Source of the DNA: Paludibacteraceae bacterium
Lineage (GTDB): Bacteria > Bacteroidota > Bacteroidia > Bacteroidales > Paludibacteraceae
Assembly (NCBI GenBank): GCA_024405895.1
Contig: JAKSNW010000021.1
Location: 1 to 32,138, forward strand
DNA: 32,138 bases
Reading direction: 5' to 3'
In this document: positions 1 through 8,596 of the stretch, piece by piece
Numbering within the stretch: the first letter of the stretch is position 1
How the letters are laid out: the number at the start of each line of letters is the position of its first letter
Position numbers and translations under genes: made by a program
The notes under the pieces: model-generated
What the model saw: the letters and a program-made list of their open reading frames with translations, nothing else
Told to the model about the DNA's origin: nothing
Database searches by the model: none

Positions 1-300
1 CGGCAGACCGTCGAAGACGCTCGAAAGCTTCCCAAAGACTTCGGCAGACCGTCGAAGACGCTCGAAAGCTTCCCAAAGACTTCGGCAGACCGTCGAAGAC
101 GCTCGAAAGCTTCCCAAAGACTTCGGCAGACCGTCGAAGACGCTCGAAAGCTTCCCAAAGACTTCGGCAGACCGTCGAAGACGCTCGAAAGCTTCCCAAA
201 GACTTCGGCAGACCGTCGAAGACGCTCGAAAGCTTCCCAAAGACTTCGGCAGACCGTCGAAGACGCTCGAAAGCTTCCCGCTCGCAGCGGCAGACCGTCC
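1..300. repeat. Perfect 41-bp tandem array at left edge
   Basis: Seven copies of a 41-bp unit start at 1, 42, 83, 124, 165, 206 and 247. The first six are identical. The seventh keeps its first 33 bases, is followed by eight different bases, and a 12-13 base partial copy begins at 288. The unit is richer in G+C than most of the window and contains an inverted CTTCG/CGAAG pair, so each copy could fold. There are no unique spacers, so it is not CRISPR. The array probably continues beyond the window. Its perfect identity points to recent expansion or homogenisation. Function unknown. Confidence 0.95.
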
Positions 301-355
301 AAGGGGTGGATTGTTCCGAAGAAGACTTTAGCTAACAGAAAAAACAGTGGAATAA

Positions 356-386
356 TTTGCACAGCAAAAGTATTTTCGTACTTTTG
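356..386 (+). promoter_or_regulatory. Bacteroidetes-type promoter for the small gene at 414
   Basis: A -33 TTTG (356-359) is followed after 19 bases by TACTTTTG (379-386), an exact match to the Bacteroidetes -7 consensus TAnnTTTG. Transcription would start near 393. This rules out the upstream TTG at 357 as a start codon, because it lies inside the promoter, and supports the ATG at 414. Confidence 0.7.
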
Positions 387-413
387 CAGGGCATTATAAA
401 ACAACAAAAATCT

Positions 414-641
414 ATGCTTACAATCTACGATTTTAATCCAACAAAGAGGGAGTTAAAGTTATACGTCGGTCACTTAACAAAAGAGGAGTATCTCAGTATT
501 TTTGCACGAACAAAAGAGTCTGCTTATGAGGATATTGTAAATCTCCTACACCGAAGAGGAGACCAAAGATATAAGATTTATTACGACCAACTCCCCGAGG
601 GAATGAAAACTCAAATGCGCTTTATTTGGGAACATCCATAA
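414..641 (+). CDS. Small hypothetical protein (75 aa)
   Basis: I do not recognise this protein. The frame is open from a TTG at 357, but a good promoter overlaps that codon, so the ATG at 414 is the likelier start, about 20 bases after the predicted transcription start. The 75-residue product starts MLTIYDFNPTKREL and is rich in charged and aromatic residues (KIYYDQLPEG, RFIWEHP). It has no signal peptide, membrane segment or cysteine, so a small cytosolic protein is expected. It has its own promoter and lies 81 bases before the next gene, with no clear terminator between them. It sits beside a tandem repeat in an accessory-looking stretch. Confidence 0.6.
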   Translation: MLTIYDFNPTKRELKLYVGHLTKEEYLSIFARTKESAYEDIVNLLHRRGDQRYKIYYDQLPEGMKTQMRFIWEHP

Positions 642-722
642 GCAATTTCATAAACTCATCTGGCTCTTTGTGTAGTCGTAAAACCATCATCAGCAAATCA
701 TTCACTTAAATAATATACAACT

Positions 723-1457
723 ATGGCAGCAAAACTCGAAACAATCGCAGTCTCACGACTCCGCAACGAAGAACTCTTCGGTTTGGCACAGAAGCTCATC
801 GAACACTTCCCACTGCTCAGCACAGCCACCGAGGTGAAACAGACGCTCACCAACTATCAGGCCGCCACCGACGCCTTCGACGCCGTGCTCAAACCACTTC
901 GCAAAAGCACCGACACCGACGACATCGCCGCTGCCGACGCCACACGCGACCGCGTGCTCACCGGCATGGGCTACTTCCTCAAGTCGCTCGAGTACGACAC
1001 CACCTACTCCAAAGCCGAGCAGGAAACCGTGCAGAAGCTGCAGTTCATCTTCAACAACTACGGCAACCCGCAGTCGCTCTCCTACATCGAGGAAAGCGGC
1101 ACCATCGCCAACCTCCTTGCCGACCTCCAGGCCGTTCCGGGCTACGACCAACTCGGTCTCGACCGCTGGACCAACCAGCTCATCTCAGCCGAAAAAGCCT
1201 TCAACGACCTCTACAAGCAACGCACCGACACGATGGCCGGTGTGCGCCTGCCCGTCGGCTCAACCAAGCTGGCGTTCAACGCCCTCGCCGACGTGCATCG
1301 CGAGCTCACCACGCTGGTCAATGCCCTCGTCGTGGTCAAACCGACCGTCTACGAGCCGTTCATCCTCCGCGCCAACGAGATTATCCAACGTCTCAAAGCC
1401 GAGATGAAAGCCCGCGCCACACGCGCCAAGAAAGACCCTGAAGAAGCAGAGGCCTAA
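723..1457 (+). CDS. DUF6261-like family protein
   Basis: This 244-residue all-helical protein resembles the Bacteroidetes-restricted DUF6261 family as I recall it: an N-terminal RLRNEELFGLAQ segment, a central helical region and a C-terminal helix rich in Lys, Arg, Ala and Glu. The function of the family is unknown. There is no signal peptide or membrane segment. The start is the ATG 15 codons upstream of the conserved RLRNEE. Base composition is clearly more G+C-rich than the neighbours, with many codons ending in C, and an antisense open frame results from this bias. The gene sits between repeats, which fits a recently acquired or mobile family. Family assignment is from memory of the sequence pattern and is moderately sure. 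Confidence 0.75.
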   Translation: MAAKLETIAVSRLRNEELFGLAQKLIEHFPLLSTATEVKQTLTNYQAATDAFDAVLKPLRKSTDTDDIAAADATRDRVLTGMGYFLKSLEYDTTYSKAEQETVQKLQFIFNNYGNPQSLSYIEESGTIANLLADLQAVPGYDQLGLDRWTNQLISAEKAFNDLYKQRTDTMAGVRLPVGSTKLAFNALADVHRELTTLVNALVVVKPTVYEPFILRANEIIQRLKAEMKARATRAKKDPEEAEA

Positions 1458-1465
1458 CCGCCCAA

Positions 1466-1549
1466 CGTTAACGTTAACCTTAACCTTAACGATAACCTTA
1501 ACCTCCTCGTTCCCGTTCTCGTTCTCGTTCTCGTTCCCGTTCTCGTTCT
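1466..1549. repeat. Fourteen in-register hexamer repeats
   Basis: Starting nine bases after the DUF6261-like stop codon, the sequence reads as 14 consecutive hexamers without a phase break. The first six are variants of CGTTAA/CCTTAA. A transitional CCTCCT follows at 1502, and then seven of the form CGTTCT or CGTTCC. Six-base phase is kept across the change of motif. This is an intergenic simple-sequence tract of a kind common in Bacteroidetes. No coding role is likely. Confidence 0.9.
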
Positions 1550-1555
1550 CAAAGC

Positions 1556-1595
1556 AAATCCCCGCCACCTCACCATCGTGAAGTAGCGGGGATTT
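1556..1595 (+). terminator. Stem-loop after the DUF6261-like gene
   Basis: AAATCCCCGC (1556-1565) pairs perfectly with GCGGGGATTT (1586-1595). Inside, TCAC (1570-1573) pairs with GTGA (1578-1581) around a four-base loop. The uridine tract is short, so this is either a weak terminator or an mRNA-stabilising hairpin. Confidence 0.6.
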
Positions 1596-1735
1596 CTCGT
1601 TCATCGCCCCATCGCCTTATCGCCTAAGGCGAAGTGAAAAGTTAATAGTGAAAAGTGAAAAGTTCGCCCTATCGCCCAAACTCCCCCTTTAGGGGGCTGG
1701 GGGGCTTCGCCCCATCGCCTAATCGCCTAATTCTT
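1596..1735. repeat. Short intergenic repeat cluster with palindromes
   Basis: This non-coding stretch holds repeated ATCGCC words, two to three GTGAAAAGT words (about 1633-1663), a CCCCCT/AGGGGG palindrome with a two-base loop (1683-1696) and a GGGGC/GCCCC hairpin (1701-1713). Such modules are scattered between genes in many Bacteroidetes genomes. I see no gene here. Confidence 0.7.
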
Positions 1736-1748
1736 TGTTGGGGAATGA

Positions 1749-1784
1749 AAAAGCGGGAGCCAAACGATGTTGACCCCCGCTTTT
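1749..1784 (-). terminator. Terminator of the purB-guaB operon
   Basis: AAAAGCGGG (1749-1757) pairs with CCCGCTTTT (1776-1784). On the minus strand the stem is followed by a T run. It lies 18 bases beyond the guaB stop codon, as expected for an intrinsic terminator. Confidence 0.8.
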
Positions 1785-1801
1785 GTGTTTATCAGGTTAG
1801 A

Positions 1802-3286
<1,485 letters not shown>

Positions 3287-4585
3287 TTATTCTTTGATGC
3301 CGTTGCGTTCGAAGATGTGGTCAACCTGTGAGAAGTAGTACTCAAGGGTGAAGCAGGCGTCGAGTTCCTCGGAGGTGAGGTAGCTCATCACCTTCTCGTT
3401 CTGGTGAAGGAGTTCCTGATAGTCGAGACCCTCGCTCCATGCCTTCATGGCGATAGGTTGAACGGTGTCGTAAGCCTCTTCGCGAACGAAGCCTTTTGCA
3501 ATCAAGGCATTCATGACGCGCTGAGCGAAGATGATCTTCTTGGTGCGGTAGATATTGTTGAGCATCTGCTCTGGGAAGACGGTGAGGTTCTCGAGGATAC
3601 CTTTGAAGCGGTTCAACATATAGTCGAGCAACATGGTAGCATCTGGGAGGATGATACGCTCGGTGGCTGAGTGTGAGATGTCACGCTCGTGCCAGAGAGC
3701 CACGTTCTCGTAGAAGGTAGCCATGTAGCCGCGCATTACGCGAGCACAACCGCAGATATTTTCGCTGCTGATTGGGTTGCGTTTGTGAGGCATAGCAGAT
3801 GAACCTTTCTGACCTTTGCCGAAGGCCTCTTCTACTTCGTGAACCTCGGTGCGTTGGAGGTTGCGAACCTCAAGAGCCATCTGCTCAAGGCTTGAAGCGA
3901 TGACAGCGAGAGTTGCCATATAGTAAGCGTGACGATCGCGTTGGATAACCTGGGTTGAAACCAAAGCGTGGTCGATGCCGAGGTGATCGCATACGTATTG
4001 TTCAACGAATGGTGGGATGTTGGCGAAGTTGCCGACAGCACCGCTCATCTTGCCGACTTCAATATCTTTGCATGCACGACGAAAGCGCTCAAGGTTGCGT
4101 TGCATCTCAGCATACCAGAGCACCCATTTGAGGCCGAAGCTGGTGATGTCGGCATGGATACCGTGAGTACGGCCGATGCAAGGAGTCTTCTTGAAACGGA
4201 GCGCCTGTTTGCGGAGCACTTCGATGAAAGCTTCGATATCAGCAAGCAAGATCTCGTTAGCTTGTTTTATAAGGTAACCATTGGCGGTGTCAACCACGTC
4301 GGTACTGGTCAAGCCGTAGTGAATCCATTTGCGTTCTTCGCCAAGCGTCTCGCTGACGGCACGTGTGAAAGCCACCACGTCGTGTTTGGTCTGTTGTTCA
4401 ATTTCGTAGATACGTGGGATGGAGAATGATGCTTTGTCCCACAATTTCTTGATGTCTTCTTTTGGTACGATACCCAATTCGCTCCATGCTTCTGCGGCAT
4501 AGAGCTCTACTTTCAAGTAAGCATTGAACTTGTTTTCTTCTGTCCAAATGCTGCGCATCTGTGCGCGACTGTAACGTTCTATCAT
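3287..4585 (-). CDS. purB: Adenylosuccinate lyase
   Basis: The enzyme splits SAICAR in the purine pathway and adenylosuccinate in AMP synthesis, releasing fumarate. The 432 residues match the short (Bacillus/Thermotoga) type of PurB. The fumarase/ASL signature [10 protein letters not shown] is at residues 262-271 and supplies the flexible catalytic loop serine. His68 (KHDV) and His141 (GRTHG) are in the usual active-site positions. The ATG at 4585 is preceded by AGAGGA, one of the few Shine-Dalgarno-like stretches here. It is first in an operon with guaB. The roughly 265-base region upstream contains a candidate promoter, an inverted repeat and a terminator-like hairpin, so attenuation is possible. 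Confidence 0.97.
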   Translation of the reverse strand: MIERYSRAQMRSIWTEENKFNAYLKVELYAAEAWSELGIVPKEDIKKLWDKASFSIPRIYEIEQQTKHDVVAFTRAVSETLGEERKWIHYGLTSTDVVDTANGYLIKQANEILLADIEAFIEVLRKQALRFKKTPCIGRTHGIHADITSFGLKWVLWYAEMQRNLERFRRACKDIEVGKMSGAVGNFANIPPFVEQYVCDHLGIDHALVSTQVIQRDRHAYYMATLAVIASSLEQMALEVRNLQRTEVHEVEEAFGKGQKGSSAMPHKRNPISSENICGCARVMRGYMATFYENVALWHERDISHSATERIILPDATMLLDYMLNRFKGILENLTVFPEQMLNNIYRTKKIIFAQRVMNALIAKGFVREEAYDTVQPIAMKAWSEGLDYQELLHQNEKVMSYLTSEELDACFTLEYYFSQVDHIFERNGIKE

Positions 4586-4621
4586 TGTATTTTCCTCTTA
4601 ATTATCTTGTGTATAATATAC

Positions 4622-4656
4622 AAAAAAAAGAGCATTGCTTATCCGCAAACACTCTT
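4622..4656 (-). terminator. Terminator-like hairpin in the purB leader
   Basis: On the minus strand AAGAG and TTGC pair with GCAA and CTCTT across a small internal loop, and eight T residues follow. It could end the transglutaminase-like gene upstream (stop at 4852). It also lies downstream of the best -7 box for purB, so transcripts from that promoter must read through it. It may therefore act as an attenuator. Confidence 0.55.
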
Positions 4657-4770
4657 CATTTACACGCGTTTAACCCCAAGGCGCATACCTGCTCGTTCTC
4701 CAAAAACCGGAAAACAGAAACACATTGTATATGTTGCAACGCCATTGCCCATCAGTTAAACTTTTTAGGA

Positions 4771-4792
4771 TGTAATTGCATGCAAAATTACA
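4771..4792 (-). promoter_or_regulatory. Candidate purB promoter with overlapping inverted repeat
   Basis: The minus strand holds TAATTTTG (4790-4783), an exact TAnnTTTG -7 box. No good -33 box is seen. The box sits in an imperfect palindrome, TGTAATT/AATTACA around GCATGC with a two-base asymmetry, which could be an operator. The leader to purB would be about 190 bases long. Confidence 0.4.
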
Positions 4793-4851
4793 CTTTTTTT
4801 CCGAGAGTTAAGCTCTTTGGGAAACACTATTTTTTGCCACATGCAAATTTT

Positions 4852-6114
4852 CTATCTTTTGTGGAGAAGTTTTCCTTTGAACGAATAATCCCAATCAGGG
4901 AAATAGAGATTGCCTCCGCTCCACTCTACCTCTCCACGCTGGAAATCAACGGTTTCGCTACGAGGAAATTGTTTTGGTGGGAACAAAGGTGCCGAGATAT
5001 CGCTATTGACAGCCATGTGATATCCATCGCGATTGCCGAAATAGAAGCTACGCATCACATCATATTTCAGATGATTAAGCAGGCCAAACGACGTATCCAC
5101 AGCCACCCAGCCATGATCAGGCAGGAAGATTTCTGCCCAATCGTGCAGATTCTGATGTCGGCTATGCAACATAAAGCCACTTTGCCAACGTGCTGGTATT
5201 CCATTGATTCGACAAAGTGTTATAAAGAGCAAGGTTTTCTGTCCACAATCGCCACCTCCCTGAGCAATAACATGTTCCGGAATATTCTCGATAGTAGAAT
5301 ATTCGCGTGCAGATGCCCAAGGCAACGTATCGCTAATCCATTTGAAAATAGCCATTGCTTTCTGCAATGGAGGTTGTTCTGGCGAGACGATACGACGTGA
5401 CAAATCGAGGAGTTTTTTCGTAAATCGAATATGCGGTTCCTTCTCTGCCAGATACTGTTCCAATTCCGGCGTGAAGGAATCATAGTAAGGAAAAACCTTC
5501 AAGAAGTCGGTTGTTTCCGAATAGATTCTTACAGAACATTTTACGGAGAAAACGGTAGGCTCGCCAGCCACAGCTGTTCGCTCCATATATACGGTTTGGT
5601 GGGCGGCTTCGGCAGGGGCTTGCTGATGTTCTACGGGCGAGGTTAGAATTTTCGAAGTCACAGATTGCACATCTTTAATTTGCTGAGGGATAGGCAACCA
5701 GCAACGAATAACTTCGCCAGCAGGCACAGCATCAGGTCGCACAGTTAAACGAAAATCCCAAAGGAAATGATTGCAAATAGGAGGCAAGGCAGATTCACCA
5801 TGCAAGGTAAACATCTGATACATGAATCGTTTCGTCCACGAAGTTCGCCACAGTCCAGGATTCAAGCCCAGTTCATCACGTAGCGGAACATACTGAGGAT
5901 CGAGACGAAAGAGATTACGGGCAGCAGAACGGAAATATCGTTTCTGTCCATCAATCATGCGGAAGTCCAGTTTCGGACTCTGCATCATAGTTTCCAATTC
6001 TTCGGAAGTAGCGTTCGGAAGGAGACGTCTAAGTTCCTGACGCACTTCTTCTTCCGTCTTGCAATAATCGATTCCAAGACGATACTCCAACTCTTGTTGT
6101 GATAAAGTTTCCAC
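4852..6114 (-). CDS. Transglutaminase-like domain protein
   Basis: The 420-residue protein has a transglutaminase-like (papain-fold) core. The presumed catalytic triad is Cys290 in GGGDCGQKTLLF, His324 in NLHDWAEIF and Asp340 in WVAVDTSFG. In bacteria such proteins are usually proteases or peptide-processing enzymes. An N-terminal helical region (about 1-110) with repeated acidic helices precedes a beta-rich part (about 118-200), then the core. There is no recognisable signal peptide, which is odd beside the envelope genes downstream. The only usable start is GTG at 6114, because a stop codon lies seven codons upstream and the first in-frame ATG is at residue 43. It has its own promoter. Substrate unknown. 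Confidence 0.85.
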   Translation of the reverse strand: METLSQQELEYRLGIDYCKTEEEVRQELRRLLPNATSEELETMMQSPKLDFRMIDGQKRYFRSAARNLFRLDPQYVPLRDELGLNPGLWRTSWTKRFMYQMFTLHGESALPPICNHFLWDFRLTVRPDAVPAGEVIRCWLPIPQQIKDVQSVTSKILTSPVEHQQAPAEAAHQTVYMERTAVAGEPTVFSVKCSVRIYSETTDFLKVFPYYDSFTPELEQYLAEKEPHIRFTKKLLDLSRRIVSPEQPPLQKAMAIFKWISDTLPWASAREYSTIENIPEHVIAQGGGDCGQKTLLFITLCRINGIPARWQSGFMLHSRHQNLHDWAEIFLPDHGWVAVDTSFGLLNHLKYDVMRSFYFGNRDGYHMAVNSDISAPLFPPKQFPRSETVDFQRGEVEWSGGNLYFPDWDYSFKGKLLHKR

Positions 6115-6175
6115 GATTCTGTTATTCGGTTTTTAGGCTCGGCAGTATCACAAAATGACTACGTCCGAGTTGTTG

Positions 6176-6207
6176 CAAAGATACACAAATAACATTTAAT
6201 CAGCGAA
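6176..6207 (-). promoter_or_regulatory. Promoter of the transglutaminase-like gene
   Basis: TATCTTTG (6183-6176 on the minus strand) matches the -7 consensus. A near-match TTCG -33 box lies 20 bases upstream (6207-6204). The resulting leader of about 55 bases can fold through CTCGG and CCGAG (about 6138-6170). Confidence 0.6.
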
Positions 6208-6400
6208 TTTTTCCACCAACAATTATTCATCAACAAAACGGATTCTTTGATTTTTGTTGCAGAACTCCTTGCCACAAAAATGCTGGCACAAGAAATGAGA
6301 GAGAAATTCGATTTTCACAAACTGCCTTTTCCAAGAATGGAAGAAAAAACATCGGTTACATTATTATATAATGTTTCATGACGCAGAAATACACGATGCA
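6208..6400. other. Intergenic stretch without a supported gene
   Basis: This is the unexplained part of the 361-base gap between the transglutaminase-like gene and dcp. It is A+T-rich and has no promoter consensus that I could pair with a gene. The longest frame I see is a 33-codon plus-strand ORF from the ATG at 6280 to the TGA at 6379. It has no upstream TAnnTTTG and no recognisable product, so I do not call it a gene. Confidence 0.5.
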
Positions 6401-6434
6401 AAAAAGGGCAATGGAAAAACCCACTGCCCTTTTT
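6401..6434 (-). terminator. Terminator of the tamL-C69-dcp unit
   Basis: AAAAAGGGCA (6401-6410) pairs with TGCCCTTTTT (6425-6434), with a further GG/CC inside. A-runs and T-runs flank both sides, so it could work in both directions. It lies about 40 bases past the dcp stop codon. Confidence 0.85.
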
Positions 6435-6475
6435 TAGATTTGAAAAAGATTCAGTTTCTTTCGAAACACGAAATC

Positions 6476-8566
6476 TTATTTGATAATGCCGTTGCGTTTG
6501 AGCAAAGCATTGATTGATGGTTCGTGACCACGGAAGCGTTTGTAGAGCACCATTGGGTGTTCTGTACCACCTTTCTCCAAGACATTCTCACGGAAAGATT
6601 TAGCTGTTTTGGTGTCGAAGATACCATTCTGTTTGAACAAAGAGAATGCATCGGCATCAAGCACTTCTGCCCATTTGTAGCCATAGTAGCCAGCAGCATA
6701 TCCGCCTGAGAAGATATGAGTGAAGGTAGCGCAACGGCCTGTGCCTGCAACTTCAGGAAGCAAAGCAACAGAGGCTGTTGACTGACGTTCCATCTCAAGC
6801 ACATCGCCAAGGAATGGAGTTTCGATTGTATGGAAAGCCATATCCTGAAGACCAAATGCCAACTGACGCAAGCAAGCATAAGCACAGTTGAAGTTGGATG
6901 CGTCAATAAGACGTTGAACCAAGTCAGCAGGAATAGAATCGCCAGTCTCATAGTGACGAGCCCAACCGTCAAGGAATTCTTTCTCGGTAGCCCAGTTCTC
7001 CATGATCTGTGATGGCAACTCTACGAAATCGCGATATACGTTTGTGCCAGAAAGTGAAGCATAAGTACCATTTGCCATCATGCCGTGAAGGGCATGACCA
7101 AACTCATGAAGGAATGTTTCAACCTCATCGAAAGTCAGCAAAGCAGGTTTGTTGGCAGTTGGACGGGTGAAGTTCATTACCACTGTGATATGTGGACGTG
7201 AGTCTGTGCCGTTGGCTGTTTTGTATTGTGGTTTGTACTCAGTCATCCAAGCACCAGCACGTTTACCCTCTCTTGGGTGAAAGTCGGTGTAAAGTACAGC
7301 CAAGAAACGACCGTTTGCATCGGTAACGTCCCAAGCCTCAACTTCTTTGTTGTACACAGGAATCTTGGTGTTCTTTGTGAACTGCAAGCCATAGAGTTTG
7401 GTTGCAAGACCAAATACGCCTTCTTTCACTTTTTCAAGTTCGAAGTAAGGACGAAGCATTTCGTCGTTCACATTGAATTTCTGAGTCTTAAGTTTCTCGC
7501 TATAGTAAGCAAAGTCCCAAGGTTGGATGGTGAAATAAGCACCCATCTTGTTGGCAAAGTCTTGAACAGCCTTGAGTTCCTGTTGTGCTGTTGGCATGTA
7601 GGCATCACGAAGTTGATTCAAGAGGTTGTAGACATTCTTAGGATTCTCAGCCATTACATTGCGGAGGTGATACTCAGCATAGTTCTTGTAGCCAAAGAGT
7701 TGAGCAATCTGCATGCGGAGATTGATAATCTCAGCAATCACTTTGGTATTGTCGTACTTGCTGCCAGAGAGGCACATGGTGTTATAAGCATGCCAGAGTT
7801 CGTGACGGAGGTCGCGGTTGTCGGCATAGGTCATAACAGGCACATAACAAGTAGCGCGAAGGTTAAGGAGATAGCCTTCTTTGCCAGCTTGCTCTGCCAA
7901 TTCGCGAGTCATCTCGATAAAGTCGGCAGGAAGACCAGCCAACACAGTAGAATCCTTAACAAGGAGTTCATACTCATTCACTTCGTTCAATGAGTTCTGA
8001 GCGAAAGTGGTAGTTGCAAGGCTAAGTTTTGTGCTAAGTTCGCGATAGATTTCCTTCTTCTCTGGTGAGAGGTTGGCACCATTGTCGGCGAACATATCGT
8101 AGGTATTCTGAAGAAGTTTGGTATCTTCTACAGAAAGGGTGTAGCGGTTGCGGTTGTCATAGACAGCCTTAACGCGAGCAAAGAGTTTCTCATTGAGCAC
8201 CAAGTCGTTCTCGTGCTGAGTGAGCAAAGGAGTAACGTCTTGGCTGATTTTCTGCATGGCATCGTTGGTCTCTGCACCATCAAGGGCAAAGAAGACGGTT
8301 GCCACACGGTTAAGCAGCTCGCCAGAACGCTCAAGTGCTACGATAGTATTTTCGAAAGTAGGTTCAGCCTTTTGATTGGCAATTTTCTCAATCTCAAGGT
8401 TGTGTTGTTTTATGCCTTCACGGAAGGCTGGCATGAAATGCTCATTCTTCAGTTTGTCGAAAGGGAAAGTCTCATGTGGATTCTTCGACTTGCTGAAGAA
8501 AGGATTCTGCGCCATCAATGTTGTTGCCACCATAAGTGTTGACAAAATAAGCGTTAATTTCTTCAT
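6476..8566 (-). CDS. dcp: Peptidyl-dipeptidase, M3 family
   Basis: This zinc metallopeptidase removes dipeptides from the C-terminus of oligopeptides. Counting from MKKLTL, the zinc motif HEFGH is at residues 487-491 (in ETFLHEFGHALHG), and the third ligand is expected in the FVELPSQIMENWATE segment about 25 residues on. A signal peptide (about 1-20, ending in MAQ) predicts periplasmic or outer-membrane-facing location, as for many Bacteroidetes Dcp homologues. The full length of 696 residues is normal. An upstream TTG adds two residues (position 8572), but the ATG at 8566 gives a textbook signal peptide. The gene starts 30 bases after the C69 dipeptidase, so the two exopeptidases are probably co-transcribed. 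Confidence 0.93.
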   Translation of the reverse strand: MKKLTLILSTLMVATTLMAQNPFFSKSKNPHETFPFDKLKNEHFMPAFREGIKQHNLEIEKIANQKAEPTFENTIVALERSGELLNRVATVFFALDGAETNDAMQKISQDVTPLLTQHENDLVLNEKLFARVKAVYDNRNRYTLSVEDTKLLQNTYDMFADNGANLSPEKKEIYRELSTKLSLATTTFAQNSLNEVNEYELLVKDSTVLAGLPADFIEMTRELAEQAGKEGYLLNLRATCYVPVMTYADNRDLRHELWHAYNTMCLSGSKYDNTKVIAEIINLRMQIAQLFGYKNYAEYHLRNVMAENPKNVYNLLNQLRDAYMPTAQQELKAVQDFANKMGAYFTIQPWDFAYYSEKLKTQKFNVNDEMLRPYFELEKVKEGVFGLATKLYGLQFTKNTKIPVYNKEVEAWDVTDANGRFLAVLYTDFHPREGKRAGAWMTEYKPQYKTANGTDSRPHITVVMNFTRPTANKPALLTFDEVETFLHEFGHALHGMMANGTYASLSGTNVYRDFVELPSQIMENWATEKEFLDGWARHYETGDSIPADLVQRLIDASNFNCAYACLRQLAFGLQDMAFHTIETPFLGDVLEMERQSTASVALLPEVAGTGRCATFTHIFSGGYAAGYYGYKWAEVLDADAFSLFKQNGIFDTKTAKSFRENVLEKGGTEHPMVLYKRFRGHEPSINALLKRNGIIK

Positions 8567-8596
8567 AGTCAATTATGATATTGAATGTGAGAACTA

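Noticed and set aside
753-1151. Minus-strand open frame opposite the DUF6261-like gene, rich in Val, Gly and Glu
   Set aside because: Composition follows from the C-ending codon bias of the plus-strand gene; no domain is seen.
1260-1604. Minus-strand frame with Asn-Glu and Val-Lys dipeptide repeats
   Set aside because: The repeats are only the translation of the hexamer tract at 1466-1549, and the rest overlaps the DUF6261-like gene.
6280-6381. 33-codon plus-strand ORF between the transglutaminase-like gene and dcp
   Set aside because: Too short to support, with no -7 box upstream and no family likeness; chance occurrence in A+T-rich DNA is likely.
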